17,406 nt of DNA from Candidatus Falkowbacteria bacterium CG10_big_fil_rev_8_21_14_0_10_43_10 (GCA_002773655.1 PFAR01000044.1:9175-26580), one strand, 5' to 3'. Positions 1 to 7,309 are shown, numbered from the stretch's first letter. Notes: generated by a model not told the origin, from the sequence alone. Translations and numbers: made by a program.

Positions 1-70
1 TTCCCTGAGAGATTTTTCCTCCTGCATGTGAATTCTAAAATACTTATTTGTTCAAATTATTTTATATCGG

Positions 71-143
71 AGCCACCTGAGGGACTCGAACCCACGACCC
101 ACAGTTTACAAAACTGTTGCTCTACCAGCTGAGCTAAGGTGGC
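71..143 (-). tRNA. tRNA-Thr (anticodon UGU)
   Basis: The minus strand folds into a full cloverleaf. The 7-bp acceptor stem GCCACCT/AGGTGGC is perfect, the anticodon stem ACAGT/ACTGT closes the loop TTTGTAA with anticodon TGT, and the T arm carries the canonical TTCGAGT loop. The discriminator base is U. No CCA is encoded after it, so the 3' end must be added by a CCA-adding enzyme such as the one at 15136-16683. Confidence 0.96.
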
Positions 144-184
144 ACATGATAATTTTCAATTTTCAAACATTGGAATTTAATATA

Positions 185-1381
185 TCACAGGCTTAACAAT
201 TTATCAATATATTCCTTAACATTTATACCTTTAATCTTATGCCTTCTATCATTCTCTCCGCTAACTGCTTCATTTTTATTTTTTATAATACACAACATCT
301 TATTTAACAAACTTTCCCTGTCCCCCGCCTTAAATAAAAATTCCGGCGATAACATTTCTGGAATGCCGCCGATATTGCTGGCAATAACCGGCAAATTATT
401 CTGCTTTGCCTCTATTATAACCGTCGGCTGGTTTTCGTAGCAAAGCGAGGGAACGACGAGGCAGTCCGCACTTTGCATTAATTCTCGCACCTCTTCCGGC
501 GATTTTTTTCCGAGAAATTTAATGTTTGAATTTCTATTTTTATCGCGTAGAGACGCGCCATGGCGCGTCTCTACGCCACCAATAGTTTGTAATTCTATTT
601 TTTGAGACGCATCGCAATGCGTCTCTACATCTTTAAACGCTTCGATCAATAATTCCACGCCTTTGTGTTTCTGAATTTGGCCGACGTATAAAAATATAAA
701 TTTTTTATCTTTGTGTTCGCGTTCCCCCCTCCTTACTAAGGAGGGGCCGGGGGAGGTATTAATCGGATTCGCCACCACCGCTTTTTTTGACTTCCTAAAA
801 AAACCCCTATCCGTGTGCATCTTCATCAGCCACTCTGAAGGCGAAATTACAACATCAGCCGAAGCAAATAATTTTTTATTGCACCATTGATAAGCTTTCG
901 CCAGCATACTATTCACTCTATTTTCACCGCCGACCATCATCAAGCCCGACGGATGCAAAAGCTGAATATCGTGCAAGGTATGAATGTGTTTTATTTTACA
1001 CGCACGAATTGCTCGCGGCGCTAAAAATCCCACTCCCATTAAATTATGCGTCATTACGATATCCGGTTTTTCATGCTGTAAAATTTTTTTAATTTTAAAA
1101 TAGCTTTGGATATTGAACATGTCTATTAAATGCCAAACCAATCTTAATGCCGCCGACAACTTACCGAGGTTATAGTAGGAAATTATGTTCCAAGGATAGA
1201 ATCTTATAACTCCCCTCTCCTTAGTAAGGAGAGGGGTTGGGGGTGAGGTGATTGGTCGCGTACTCACGACCACGACTTCATGCCCGGCTTGAATCAACCC
1301 ATCAGCTATGGCTGCAACGACACGTTCTGCGCCACCCCTGGCATACGGCTTATATAAATTGTTAATTAATATAATCTTCAT
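185..1381 (-). CDS. GT4-family glycosyltransferase with four embedded repeats
   Basis: This is a 398-aa glycosyltransferase of the GT-B fold (GT4 group), expected to move a sugar from a nucleotide donor onto a cell-surface glycan or lipid-linked acceptor in the cytoplasm. The N-terminal domain shows the glycine-rich GGAERVV segment near residue 16 and a HTLHD motif. The C-terminal domain shows FLYVGQ, NIKFLG and the donor-binding E-x7-E region (IIEAKQNNLPVIASNIGG). Length is normal to slightly long for the family because four short repeats are read in frame: residues about 45-57 (TSPPTPLLTKERG), 207-220 (TSPGPSLVRRGE), 253-259 and 269-279 (GVETRHGASLRD). All fall where loops or the interdomain linker are expected. 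The ATG has an AGGAG a few bases upstream. The acceptor sugar cannot be read from the sequence. The frame is intact, so the gene is probably functional. Confidence 0.9.
   Translation of the reverse strand: MKIILINNLYKPYARGGAERVVAAIADGLIQAGHEVVVVSTRPITSPPTPLLTKERGVIRFYPWNIISYYNLGKLSAALRLVWHLIDMFNIQSYFKIKKILQHEKPDIVMTHNLMGVGFLAPRAIRACKIKHIHTLHDIQLLHPSGLMMVGGENRVNSMLAKAYQWCNKKLFASADVVISPSEWLMKMHTDRGFFRKSKKAVVANPINTSPGPSLVRRGEREHKDKKFIFLYVGQIQKHKGVELLIEAFKDVETHCDASQKIELQTIGGVETRHGASLRDKNRNSNIKFLGKKSPEEVRELMQSADCLVVPSLCYENQPTVIIEAKQNNLPVIASNIGGIPEMLSPEFLFKAGDRESLLNKMLCIIKNKNEAVSGENDRRHKIKGINVKEYIDKLLSL
545..576. repeat. 32-bp perfect palindrome inside glycosyltransferase gene
   Basis: The two 16-base halves are exact reverse complements (GCGTAGAGACGCGCCA and its complement). 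It is read in frame as part of residues about 269-279 of the glycosyltransferase. It shares the GAGACGC core with the hairpin at 604-625, so the two look like members of one dispersed repeat family. Confidence 0.9.
604..625. repeat. GAGACGC-family hairpin inside glycosyltransferase gene
   Basis: Nine-base arms GAGACGCAT/ATGCGTCTC flank a four-base loop. The same GAGACGC core occurs in the palindrome 28 bp away at 545-576. It is read in frame as about residues 253-259 of the glycosyltransferase. Confidence 0.85.
726..746. repeat. CCCCTCCTTA palindrome inside glycosyltransferase gene
   Basis: Perfect ten-base arms CCCCTCCTTA/TAAGGAGGGG surround one central base and are followed by a G-rich tail to about 756. 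It belongs to the same family as 1212-1236 in this gene. It is translated in frame as part of TSPGPSLVRRGE in the linker between the two glycosyltransferase domains. Confidence 0.88.
1212..1236. repeat. CCCCTCTCCTTA palindrome inside glycosyltransferase gene
   Basis: Perfect twelve-base arms CCCCTCTCCTTA/TAAGGAGAGGGG surround one base, followed by a G-rich tail like that after 726-746. It is translated in frame as part of TSPPTPLLTKERG at residues 45-57. Confidence 0.9.
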
Positions 1382-1658
1382 AAACTCCTACGAATTACAA
1401 ATCTATTATAAATATACAAATTTGAATTTTTATTTTTTATAGTTTATTTATATCATTTTGTTGTGGAAAAGTCTATTTTTATGTAAATTTAGTTTAACTT
1501 TAGCGACAGAATAGTATCACTCGCAAGTCGTAGTTTTAGCGAAAACTTGACTTTTTTTAAAATTTATGCTATTTTATTATCATATTATACCATCTCAAGC
1601 TTGAGCTCTGGCATAAAAAGGGTTTAAATACCCTATAACAAAGAGGGAGGTCTTCATT
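1382..1658 (+). promoter_or_regulatory. Intergenic leader with putative promoter of the secreted-protein gene
   Basis: This AT-rich 277-bp gap lies between divergent genes. TTGACT at 1547-1552 is followed by 17 bases and TATTTT at 1570-1575, a plausible sigma-70-type promoter. The leader holds a 12-bp palindrome CTCAAGCTTGAG (1594-1605) and a small hairpin AGGGT/ACCCT (1619-1634) just before a strong GGGAGG ribosome-binding site (1645-1650). The hairpin could influence initiation, but that is inference. Nothing recognisable was seen in 1382-1540. Confidence 0.5.
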
Positions 1659-2987
1659 ATGAAGACACGTAGCAGTGTTTTTTTCACAATTTTCGTCATG
1701 TTGGTTTCGTTTTTGTTCGTCGGTTCCGGGTTCGCGGCGACTTCCGCCGGTCCGGTGTATGGAGGGGGCGGTGGTAGTTACGAGCCGACTCCCTGTTCGG
1801 CTTTCTTTGAATATTTATGGAAAGCACGGGCTTGGAAAATCGATGTGGCTGAACGACCGAATGGTTTTTACACCGGCCAGCCAGCGCCATGGGCGATCCG
1901 CTCCACTATTGAACAGTGGCAACAAGAAGGTCTTATTGATGAAGAGTTTGATGCCGGTATCGTCCAGTTCATTTTGGACTACTTCGGAATATATCCGGCC
2001 TCAATCGGATACATCCTCTCTGAAGTGGGAGTGAGTTTTTTTGAATTTAAAAAATCACTCGGCCTTCTGGGCGATGCGTTGAACCCCGATTGGATGCGCC
2101 CTCTTAGCGCTCCAGAAGTTGAGGTTCTTCTCGCAAAAGCAGTTGAAATACTCGCGGCTAAAAACGAAGTGCCGTTATTGATCGAATCAGAATCCTTATA
2201 TCTTGACCCTCGACAACAAAATCTTTCGGCCCCTATTCAATTTAAGTGGCTGTCAGGTTTAGGGTCAAAAATCTCCGGTGTATTCGGAGTAAGTGGCGAC
2301 TTTCTTGATATTGAAGGTGGGTTATTGCTTCAATACTGGGAGAATGGCCAGTACAAAACAATACTTATGAATACTTTGGGCAACGGCAGTCTCGGTACAA
2401 TGGAGAACGCCACTTTCAACTTGGCGACAACGCAGTTAGCGATCGGCTCTGTTTTTAACAACGCTCTTATTCATCCCGCTACGGAGTACTCTGTGAAAAT
2501 TACTTTTTACGGCGAGGTAGAGTGGTACGGAGCGAAACGCGTTGTTTCGCAAACAATTCCGGTCACGTACCGCCTGTTGCGATACGCGGTTGTCGATGTG
2601 AACGGCAGTGAGTTGTCGGTCACTTCTTCGGCTGACGCGGTCATTATTGGCGGTAACTTTACCGTCAATACCACCGAAGTAACCGACAGCCAAAGCGGAA
2701 CGGTACATCGCATTATTGACGCAGAAGTTAGCGTCAATGGTGAATCCTACAACTTAGCCGCCCGGTTGGTATGGAAACAAGAGGAACAGGCTATGTATGC
2801 TTTTAACTTCGGTCGAGTCCCAGTTTTGTACCCCGGGCAGGAAACCAAGGTTAAAATCGTAGGCCCTGTGTGCAGCTCTCCATACTTGGAGATCCAATCG
2901 CTGGGAGAAGACCGGCTGAACGTAGAGCATATCTACGGTAATGCCGGAGCAGGAGGAGGAGGCGGCGGTGGCGGTGGCAGTAACTGA
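1659..2987 (+). CDS. Secreted protein of unknown function with poly-glycine C-terminus
   Basis: This 442-aa protein was not recognised. It starts with a classical Sec signal peptide: positive MKTR, a hydrophobic run to about residue 22, and a likely signal-peptidase I site near GSGFAA. A Gly-rich stretch (GGGGGS) follows directly after cleavage, and the protein ends in a run of nine glycines and SN. Residues about 43-170 look helical and rich in aromatic residues. The remainder is rich in alternating beta-type segments, suggesting one or two sandwich domains. Only two cysteines are visible in the mature chain (about residues 46 and 405), so one disulfide is possible. No membrane anchor, LPXTG or lipobox is seen. 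The start is fixed by the strong GGGAGG SD eight bases upstream. A solitary promoter and a terminator make it a one-gene transcript, opposite in direction to the flanking glycosyltransferases. Its composition looks more GC-rich than its neighbours. Confidence 0.85.
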   Translation: MKTRSSVFFTIFVMLVSFLFVGSGFAATSAGPVYGGGGGSYEPTPCSAFFEYLWKARAWKIDVAERPNGFYTGQPAPWAIRSTIEQWQQEGLIDEEFDAGIVQFILDYFGIYPASIGYILSEVGVSFFEFKKSLGLLGDALNPDWMRPLSAPEVEVLLAKAVEILAAKNEVPLLIESESLYLDPRQQNLSAPIQFKWLSGLGSKISGVFGVSGDFLDIEGGLLLQYWENGQYKTILMNTLGNGSLGTMENATFNLATTQLAIGSVFNNALIHPATEYSVKITFYGEVEWYGAKRVVSQTIPVTYRLLRYAVVDVNGSELSVTSSADAVIIGGNFTVNTTEVTDSQSGTVHRIIDAEVSVNGESYNLAARLVWKQEEQAMYAFNFGRVPVLYPGQETKVKIVGPVCSSPYLEIQSLGEDRLNVEHIYGNAGAGGGGGGGGGSN

Positions 2988-3009
2988 CCTCTCGCACCTT
3001 GCGTTTTTC

Positions 3010-3052
3010 GCCCGCATGTGTTTTTTGCAAACACCTCTGCGGGCCTTTTTTT
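3010..3052 (+). terminator. Rho-independent terminator of the secreted-protein gene
   Basis: A GC-rich stem GCCCGCA/TGCGGGC is extended by an inner GTGTTT/AAACAC helix with a small bulge. It is followed directly by a run of T residues and begins 22 bp after the stop codon. Confidence 0.88.
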
Positions 3053-3155
3053 GGTTCAAATAGTCTGCATGGTTTTACATCATTAGCGAATCACTAATAC
3101 GAATATGCTGTGCGGATTTAATTCTTTCAGCAACTATCCAAATATACAAATACTA

Positions 3156-4328
3156 TTATTTAAAATTCAAAATTTTAGTCTTATATTCTTCCCCAATTTT
3201 TTTCCAATCATACTTTTTTTCTGCCAACTCTCTCGCCGCCCGTCCCATCTTCCATCTTTTTTGCGGATACTTTAAATATTCTTCCAGCTTCAGGCGCAGA
3301 TACCGGGCGCTCCCCGGATTAACAACAAAACCCTGAACGCCATGCTCAAAAACTCCCCGCACCCCGGGTAGGTCCGAAGCCATAACCGGAATCCCGCAAG
3401 CCATCGCCTCTAATAAAACCATGCCGAACGCCTCGCTTTTGTCTACGGATGGAAGCACAAAAATATCGGCTAAATTATAATATAAAATCAGTTCTTCATC
3501 CGGAACCCATCCAGCAAAAATAATTTGTTTTTTTATTTCCGCCTCTTCAGCTAATTTTTCATATTTAGAGCGCAGATTGCCGTCACCGCATATTAAATAC
3601 TTGATACTTGATACTTGCTGCTTAATAATTGCTGCTGTCTGCAACAGCACCTCCACCCCTTTAAACCGATGCGCTTCGTCCAGACCCCCAAGAAACATTA
3701 CGACTCTGTCTTTTTCTCCTATCCCATACTTTTCGCGCAGATTCTGCAGCTCCGGAATGTCGTGCGGCAGGACGTGAAATTTATCAAGATGCACTCCAAA
3801 GGAAATTTCCACGAACTTGGCCGGATATTTTTTCCAAATCTCCCTGATGCTGGAATGGGCGACGTAATCCAAAGACGCGGAAATAATTTTATCCGCCTGC
3901 TTCATTAAATTATTCTTCACAAACAACAGCGGCCAGCTTAAAATTTTCGCGCGCCAAGCTAAGTTCGGCGTATCCATGTGAAAATGGATTACCAATCTTG
4001 TCTTAGGGTGCAATATTTTATACAGCCATACTATTTCGGCTGTGCCGTAAAAAGGATAATGCAGATATATCACGTCAAATTCTTTCAGTTTTTTCCATAA
4101 TTTTAACAGCACTGCCCCGTTGCCGATTTTCCAGGTTGGTTTAAGGCGTTCTACAGTAAAATTGTCATCCCGAGCGACTGAAGCGATAGCGGAAGAAGCC
4201 GAGGGATATAATGTGGTAAATACTACTGTTTCACTTTGCACACCTAAAATCTTCGCTATTTCATAAGCGCTGTTGCCCATTCCTCCTTTGTATGGCGGAA
4301 AAGTTGAGACTATTAATGCCGTCTTCAT
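3156..4328 (-). CDS. GT4-family glycosyltransferase (second copy)
   Basis: This 390-aa GT-B glycosyltransferase is probably cytoplasmic and acts in surface polysaccharide or glycolipid assembly. The N-terminus has the nucleotide-sugar glycosyltransferase pattern FPPYKGGMGNSAYEIAK. The C-terminal domain shows VVMFLGGLDEAHRFKGV, LICGDG and the E-x7-E motif within EAFGMVLLEAMACGIPV, followed by DLPGV. The start follows the toxin stop by 7 bp, so it may be co-transcribed with the toxin-antitoxin genes. No SD is visible. Two repeat-derived segments are read in frame: residues about 39-56 (PSASSAIASVARDD), in the same loop that carries a different repeat in the first glycosyltransferase, and residues about 236-243, from a TTGATAC tandem. 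The substrate cannot be assigned. Confidence 0.9.
   Translation of the reverse strand: MKTALIVSTFPPYKGGMGNSAYEIAKILGVQSETVVFTTLYPSASSAIASVARDDNFTVERLKPTWKIGNGAVLLKLWKKLKEFDVIYLHYPFYGTAEIVWLYKILHPKTRLVIHFHMDTPNLAWRAKILSWPLLFVKNNLMKQADKIISASLDYVAHSSIREIWKKYPAKFVEISFGVHLDKFHVLPHDIPELQNLREKYGIGEKDRVVMFLGGLDEAHRFKGVEVLLQTAAIIKQQVSSIKYLICGDGNLRSKYEKLAEEAEIKKQIIFAGWVPDEELILYYNLADIFVLPSVDKSEAFGMVLLEAMACGIPVMASDLPGVRGVFEHGVQGFVVNPGSARYLRLKLEEYLKYPQKRWKMGRAARELAEKKYDWKKIGEEYKTKILNFK
3601..3617. repeat. TTGATAC short tandem inside glycosyltransferase gene
   Basis: TTGATAC occurs twice in direct succession followed by a partial third unit (TTG). It is read on the minus strand as QVSSIKY, immediately before the LICGDG strand of the C-terminal domain. 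Confidence 0.6.
4164..4211. repeat. Dispersed-type repeat (GTCATCCCGAGCG...GAGGGAT) inside glycosyltransferase gene
   Basis: The segment begins GTCATCCCGAGCG and ends GCCGAGGGATATA, with ATCCC and GGGAT complementary at the two edges. This edge signature is that of a common bacterial dispersed repeat. It encodes residues about 39-56 of the glycosyltransferase in frame. Family membership is from general recognition, not a search. Confidence 0.6.
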
Positions 4329-4335
4329 AATAAAA

Positions 4336-4578
4336 TTAGAAATTATATGTCGTGTCAGAACGTCTTTCTATGCTTAAAACAAAAAAAGAGCCGTCAGGCG
4401 CGCGGCGATAAATAATTCTTATACTTCCCTCGCGGACGCGGAAGACATCCTTGCGCCCTTTCAGCTTTTTTATTTCTAAATTTGCAATACTGCCAGCCTT
4501 AAGAGACTCTAACATTTTTTTCACTCTTTCGGCTTCTTTCCCGCTTAACTTTTTTAACGCTTTGGCAATTTTATTCAT
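4336..4578 (-). CDS. RelE/ParE-type toxin
   Basis: This 80-aa basic protein has the compact RelE/ParE-superfamily pattern: helical N-terminus (IAKALKKLSGKEAERVKKMLESL), then IANLEIKKLKGRKDVFRVREGSIRIIYR, and a last strand FFVLSIERR. The paired strands with R-x-R ... R-I-I-Y-R match the usual RelE fold core. RelE toxins cut ribosome-bound mRNA and ParE toxins poison gyrase; the sequence does not decide between them. It starts 5 bp downstream of a Phd-like antitoxin gene, the classic type II toxin-antitoxin arrangement, and is followed by the second glycosyltransferase gene. Confidence 0.85.
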   Translation of the reverse strand: MNKIAKALKKLSGKEAERVKKMLESLKAGSIANLEIKKLKGRKDVFRVREGSIRIIYRRAPDGSFFVLSIERRSDTTYNF

Positions 4579-4583
4579 AAAAA

Positions 4584-4796
4584 TTAAAGGCGGGACAGAA
4601 TATCATCAACATTAATGCCGCCTTTGCGCAGTTTAGTGAAATCAACAACCTCTTCCCAATTTTCTTCATCTATGGGGGTAATTTTAAATAAGGGCTTTGA
4701 TTGCTTAAAAATAATAAAAGACTCGCCTTGGGCGACTTTTCGGGCATATTTAGCCACATTTTCACGCAGCTCTTTTAAACCGACGACATTCTGCAT
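4584..4796 (-). CDS. Phd/YefM-like antitoxin
   Basis: This 70-aa protein has an N-terminal DNA-binding-type segment VVGLKELRENVAKYARKVAQGESFIIFKQSKPLFKI, the typical Phd/YefM pattern (a short strand, a helix with LRENV, then two strands). A short acidic tail DEENWEEVVDF probably wraps and neutralises the toxin encoded immediately downstream. Antitoxins of this family usually repress their own operon by binding upstream palindromes, and the region 4818-4931 contains suitable repeats. No SD is visible before the ATG. Confidence 0.85.
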   Translation of the reverse strand: MQNVVGLKELRENVAKYARKVAQGESFIIFKQSKPLFKITPIDEENWEEVVDFTKLRKGGINVDDILSRL

Positions 4797-4817
4797 AATT
4801 TTTAATTAATAAATTAA

Positions 4818-4931
4818 ACCCCGTTAAATAAAAATGTCAAATCAATTTAGATTAAATCCAACTTATTAAGCCCCAATTTAATCAGGGTGATTATTTAACT
4901 GGGGTAAACTTTAGATTAACTTTAGATTAAC
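4818..4931. promoter_or_regulatory. Repeat-rich region upstream of the toxin-antitoxin operon, possible operator
   Basis: ACCCCGTTAAATAA (4818-4831) is matched by a near-perfect inverted copy at 4891-4905 with one extra base. TTTAGATTAA occurs three times, at 4846, 4910 and 4921, the last two being an exact 11-bp tandem. The region sits just upstream of the antitoxin start, where Phd-type antitoxins bind. Alternatively these are AT-rich dispersed repeats, since similar AGATTA repeats occur at 13952-14009. Confidence 0.45.
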
Positions 4932-4943
4932 AAATTTGTATTC

Positions 4944-6191
4944 TTATGTCAAATATCTATGATTTTTGATTTGCGGTGGTAGGTACTCCTGTTTTTCCTT
5001 ATAGCCATACTCCGGTGAGTATTTATATCCTTTGCCGTAATTTAACTCTTTCATTAATTTTGTCGGCGCGTTCCTAATATGCAGCGGCACGGGCAAAGCG
5101 CCGTACTGTTTAACATCCGCCTGCGCTTTTCCGTAGGCGGCATATAATTCGTTGCTTTTTTTGCTTTTGGCCATGTAGACAACGGCTTGCGCCAAATTAA
5201 CACTGCATTCCGGCATCCCAATATAATGGCAGGCATTATAAGCCGCCACCGCCTGTTCCAGAGCGTAAGAATTGGCAATACCAATATCTTCGGAGGCAAA
5301 TCTGATTAAGCGGCGGGCAATATATAATGGATCTTCCCCGCCCTCCAGCATCCGCGCCAGATAATACAAAGCGGCATCCGCGTCAGAGCCGCGCATGGAT
5401 TTATGCAAAGCGGAAATAATATTATAATGCTCTTCGCCGGCCTTGTCATACATCAACGATTTCTGCAGGGCATCTTCAATCCTGCCGCGGTTGATTATAA
5501 TCCGTGATTCGTGTTTATCCGCATTTAAATCCGTGCGTGTCCGTGCCGTTCGCGAAGCGAACTCCAGCGCGTTCAGCGCCACTCGCGCGTCCCCGTCCGA
5601 CATCTCGCATAAAAACTGCAATGCTTCATCTTCTATTTTAACATTTTTCAGCTCCGGTACGCTATTTAATGCCCGTTCCGCTAACGCCTTTATATGCTCG
5701 GCTGTTAATTTTTCCAAGATAAACACCCGGCAGCGGGACAGCAAAGCCGAAATAACTTCAAACGAAGGGTTTTCGGTAGTGGCGCCAATTAAAGTAATAG
5801 TGCCGTTCTCCACGTATGGCAGCAACGAATCCTGCTGGGATTTGTTAAAACGGTGGATTTCATCAATAAATAATATGGTGCGTTTGTTTACCGCCTGTAA
5901 ATCCTTAGCTTTGGCCACGGCCGCGCGGATATCCTTTACTCCGCTCATCACCGCGCTTAACTGCAAAAATTCGGAGTTAGTAGCGCCCGCGATAATGCGC
6001 GCCAAAGTTGTCTTGCCGCAGCCGGGAGGACCCCAAAAAATAATAGAGGGGACGTTATCCCCTTTAATTGCCTGCCGCAAAATTTTTCCGCTCCCGATTA
6101 TATTTTCCTGCCCGACAAAATCGTTTAATGTCTTTGGCCGCATTCGGTCGGCTAGCGGCGCGTTATGTTGTATTATGTTAGTTCGTGGCAT
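4944..6191 (-). CDS. rarA: Replication-associated recombination protein A (RarA/MgsA-type AAA+ ATPase)
   Basis: This 415-aa clamp-loader-like AAA+ ATPase works at stalled replication forks. The order is: PLADRMRPKTLNDFVGQENI (family signature, residues 12-31), Walker A GPPGCGKTT (54-62), Walker B ILFIDEIHRF (about 105-114), sensor-1 region GATTENPS, and the C-terminal MgsA tetramerisation part with ISALHKSMRGSDADAALYYLARM and LIRFASEDIGIAN. All nucleotide-binding motifs are intact. A segment of about 23 residues (about 210-232, RTARTRTDLNADKHESRIII) is encoded by a dispersed repeat between FAS and RIEDALQKS, where other RarA proteins have a variable linker. The gene is single, with 70 bp before it and no clear SD. 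A tandem of GAAGCAATGAA type precedes the start. Confidence 0.95.
   Translation of the reverse strand: MPRTNIIQHNAPLADRMRPKTLNDFVGQENIIGSGKILRQAIKGDNVPSIIFWGPPGCGKTTLARIIAGATNSEFLQLSAVMSGVKDIRAAVAKAKDLQAVNKRTILFIDEIHRFNKSQQDSLLPYVENGTITLIGATTENPSFEVISALLSRCRVFILEKLTAEHIKALAERALNSVPELKNVKIEDEALQFLCEMSDGDARVALNALEFASRTARTRTDLNADKHESRIIINRGRIEDALQKSLMYDKAGEEHYNIISALHKSMRGSDADAALYYLARMLEGGEDPLYIARRLIRFASEDIGIANSYALEQAVAAYNACHYIGMPECSVNLAQAVVYMAKSKKSNELYAAYGKAQADVKQYGALPVPLHIRNAPTKLMKELNYGKGYKYSPEYGYKEKQEYLPPQIKNHRYLT
5499..5562. repeat. Dispersed repeat read in frame within rarA
   Basis: The segment AATCCGTGATTCGTGTTTAT onward resembles the intergenic copy at 15084-15130 over roughly 40 bases in the same orientation (both contain CGTGTTTATC, then a shared TTAAATC and GTG pattern). 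It ends at the hairpin GTTCGC-GAA-GCGAAC (5548-5562). It encodes residues about 210-232 of RarA. Confidence 0.7.
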
Positions 6192-6261
6192 AAAAATTAT
6201 TGCTTCATTGCTTCATTGCTAAATTGCCCGCCTTGCCGCGAGGATAGAATAATAAAACAAT
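6192..6261. other. Short spacer with CAATGAAGC tandem
   Basis: The 70-bp spacer between uppS and rarA holds a short tandem GCTTCATTGCTTCATTGCT near 6201-6219 and a GC-rich patch (GCCCGCCTTGCCGCGAGGA). No gene is seen. Confidence 0.5.
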
Positions 6262-6972
6262 TTAATTACCTCCAAACCTCCTCTCCCTCTTATTATATTC
6301 ATCAATAATATTAATCACGTCCATTTCCTCAAAATCCGGCCAATACTTCTTTAAAAACAAAAATTCCGAATAAGCCGCCTGCCAAAGAAGAAACCCCGAT
6401 ATTCTTTCTTCGCCGCTGGTGCGCACAATAATGTCGGGATCGGGCAGTTCTCCGTGATATAGATACTTGCGAATAATGCCTTCATGGATCTGCTCTTCGG
6501 TTAATTGGTTTTTTACAATTTTTTTCACAGCGTCCAGCAGTTCCGGCCGCCCGCCGTAATTAAGACAAATGTTTATTGTGCCGCTGCCGTTGCTTTTTGT
6601 TTTCTGCGCCGCGTTCTCGCACAACTCTGGCAGTTTTCCCGGCAGTTCGTCGATCCGGCCGCTAAAAATTAACTTGTAACCCTTGCGATGAAATTCATCC
6701 AGGTCATCCTCTATCGCCCGTGCTAATAAATTCATTAAATAATCCACCTCCTTCTTTTCCCTGTTCCAATTTTCCGTGGAAAAAGCGTACACACTTAACA
6801 CTTTTACTCCGCGCAAAAAAAACCAGTCCGGAACATGCTGTAGCTTATTATATCCTTTTAGATGTCCTTCCAGCGTCGGCAGATTCCGCTCTCTGGCCCA
6901 GCGCCGGTTGCCGTCCATAATGAGTCCCACGTGGACTGGAACTTTTCTTCTACCGTCTTTTGGTTCTTCCAT
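6262..6972 (-). CDS. uppS: Undecaprenyl diphosphate synthase (cis-prenyltransferase)
   Basis: This 236-aa enzyme adds isopentenyl diphosphate units to farnesyl diphosphate to make the C55 lipid carrier for peptidoglycan and surface glycans. Family motifs are present: HVGLIMDGNRRW with catalytic Asp20 and substrate-binding Asn22/Arg23, GHLKGYNKL, LSVYAFSTENWNR, LNYGGRPEL, and the C-terminal IPP site RTSGEERISGFLLWQAAYSEF, ending in KRERRFGG. Length is normal. It is the partner of idi, which lies two genes upstream on the same strand. Its product is the likely carrier for glycans built by glycosyltransferases such as the two here. No SD is visible. Confidence 0.97.
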   Translation of the reverse strand: MEEPKDGRRKVPVHVGLIMDGNRRWARERNLPTLEGHLKGYNKLQHVPDWFFLRGVKVLSVYAFSTENWNREKKEVDYLMNLLARAIEDDLDEFHRKGYKLIFSGRIDELPGKLPELCENAAQKTKSNGSGTINICLNYGGRPELLDAVKKIVKNQLTEEQIHEGIIRKYLYHGELPDPDIIVRTSGEERISGFLLWQAAYSEFLFLKKYWPDFEEMDVINIIDEYNKRERRFGGN

Positions 6973-7042
6973 AAAGAAATTATTTACAATATTTTAATTA
7001 TCAATTTTCAATTTTGCAATTTTCAATTAATAATTAAATTTA

Positions 7043-7309
7043 CTAAATGTTTATCTTTATTAACTTAACCCTCTCCTCTGCTCCGCTGATTATCTTAACA
7101 CCATTTTTATCAACGCCAAACTCTTTGGCCAAAAATTTAACTAATTCCGCGTTTGCCCTTCCTTTTACCGGAGGCGCGGCTACATCTATCTTAATTGTCT
7201 CATCGGCCAGAATATCTTTTATTTCCGTACGCATGGAGTTCGGGCGCGCTTTAATCCGCAGATATACCTCGCCGTCCTGCTTAAATTGTCTTTTAAATTT
7301 ATTTATCAT
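7043..7309 (-). CDS. DUF167/YggU family protein
   Basis: This 88-aa protein of the conserved DUF167 (YggU) family has no established biochemical role. The motifs are YLRIKARPNS, IKIDVAAPPVKGRANAELVKFLAKEFG and KIISGAEERVKLIKI, as in other members. The start was set at the ATG at 7309 because the family begins near here. An upstream in-frame start at 7357 would only add a tail overlapping idi. With this start the gene overlaps the idi stop by 11 bp, suggesting translational coupling. Confidence 0.85.
   Translation of the reverse strand: MINKFKRQFKQDGEVYLRIKARPNSMRTEIKDILADETIKIDVAAPPVKGRANAELVKFLAKEFGVDKNGVKIISGAEERVKLIKINI

Noticed and set aside
5443..6222. A 259-codon open frame on the plus strand opposite rarA
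   Set aside because: It lies wholly antisense to a gene with complete AAA+ motifs. Its translation is rich in Ser/Arg/Ile in the manner of a shadow frame and shows no family motif or SD.
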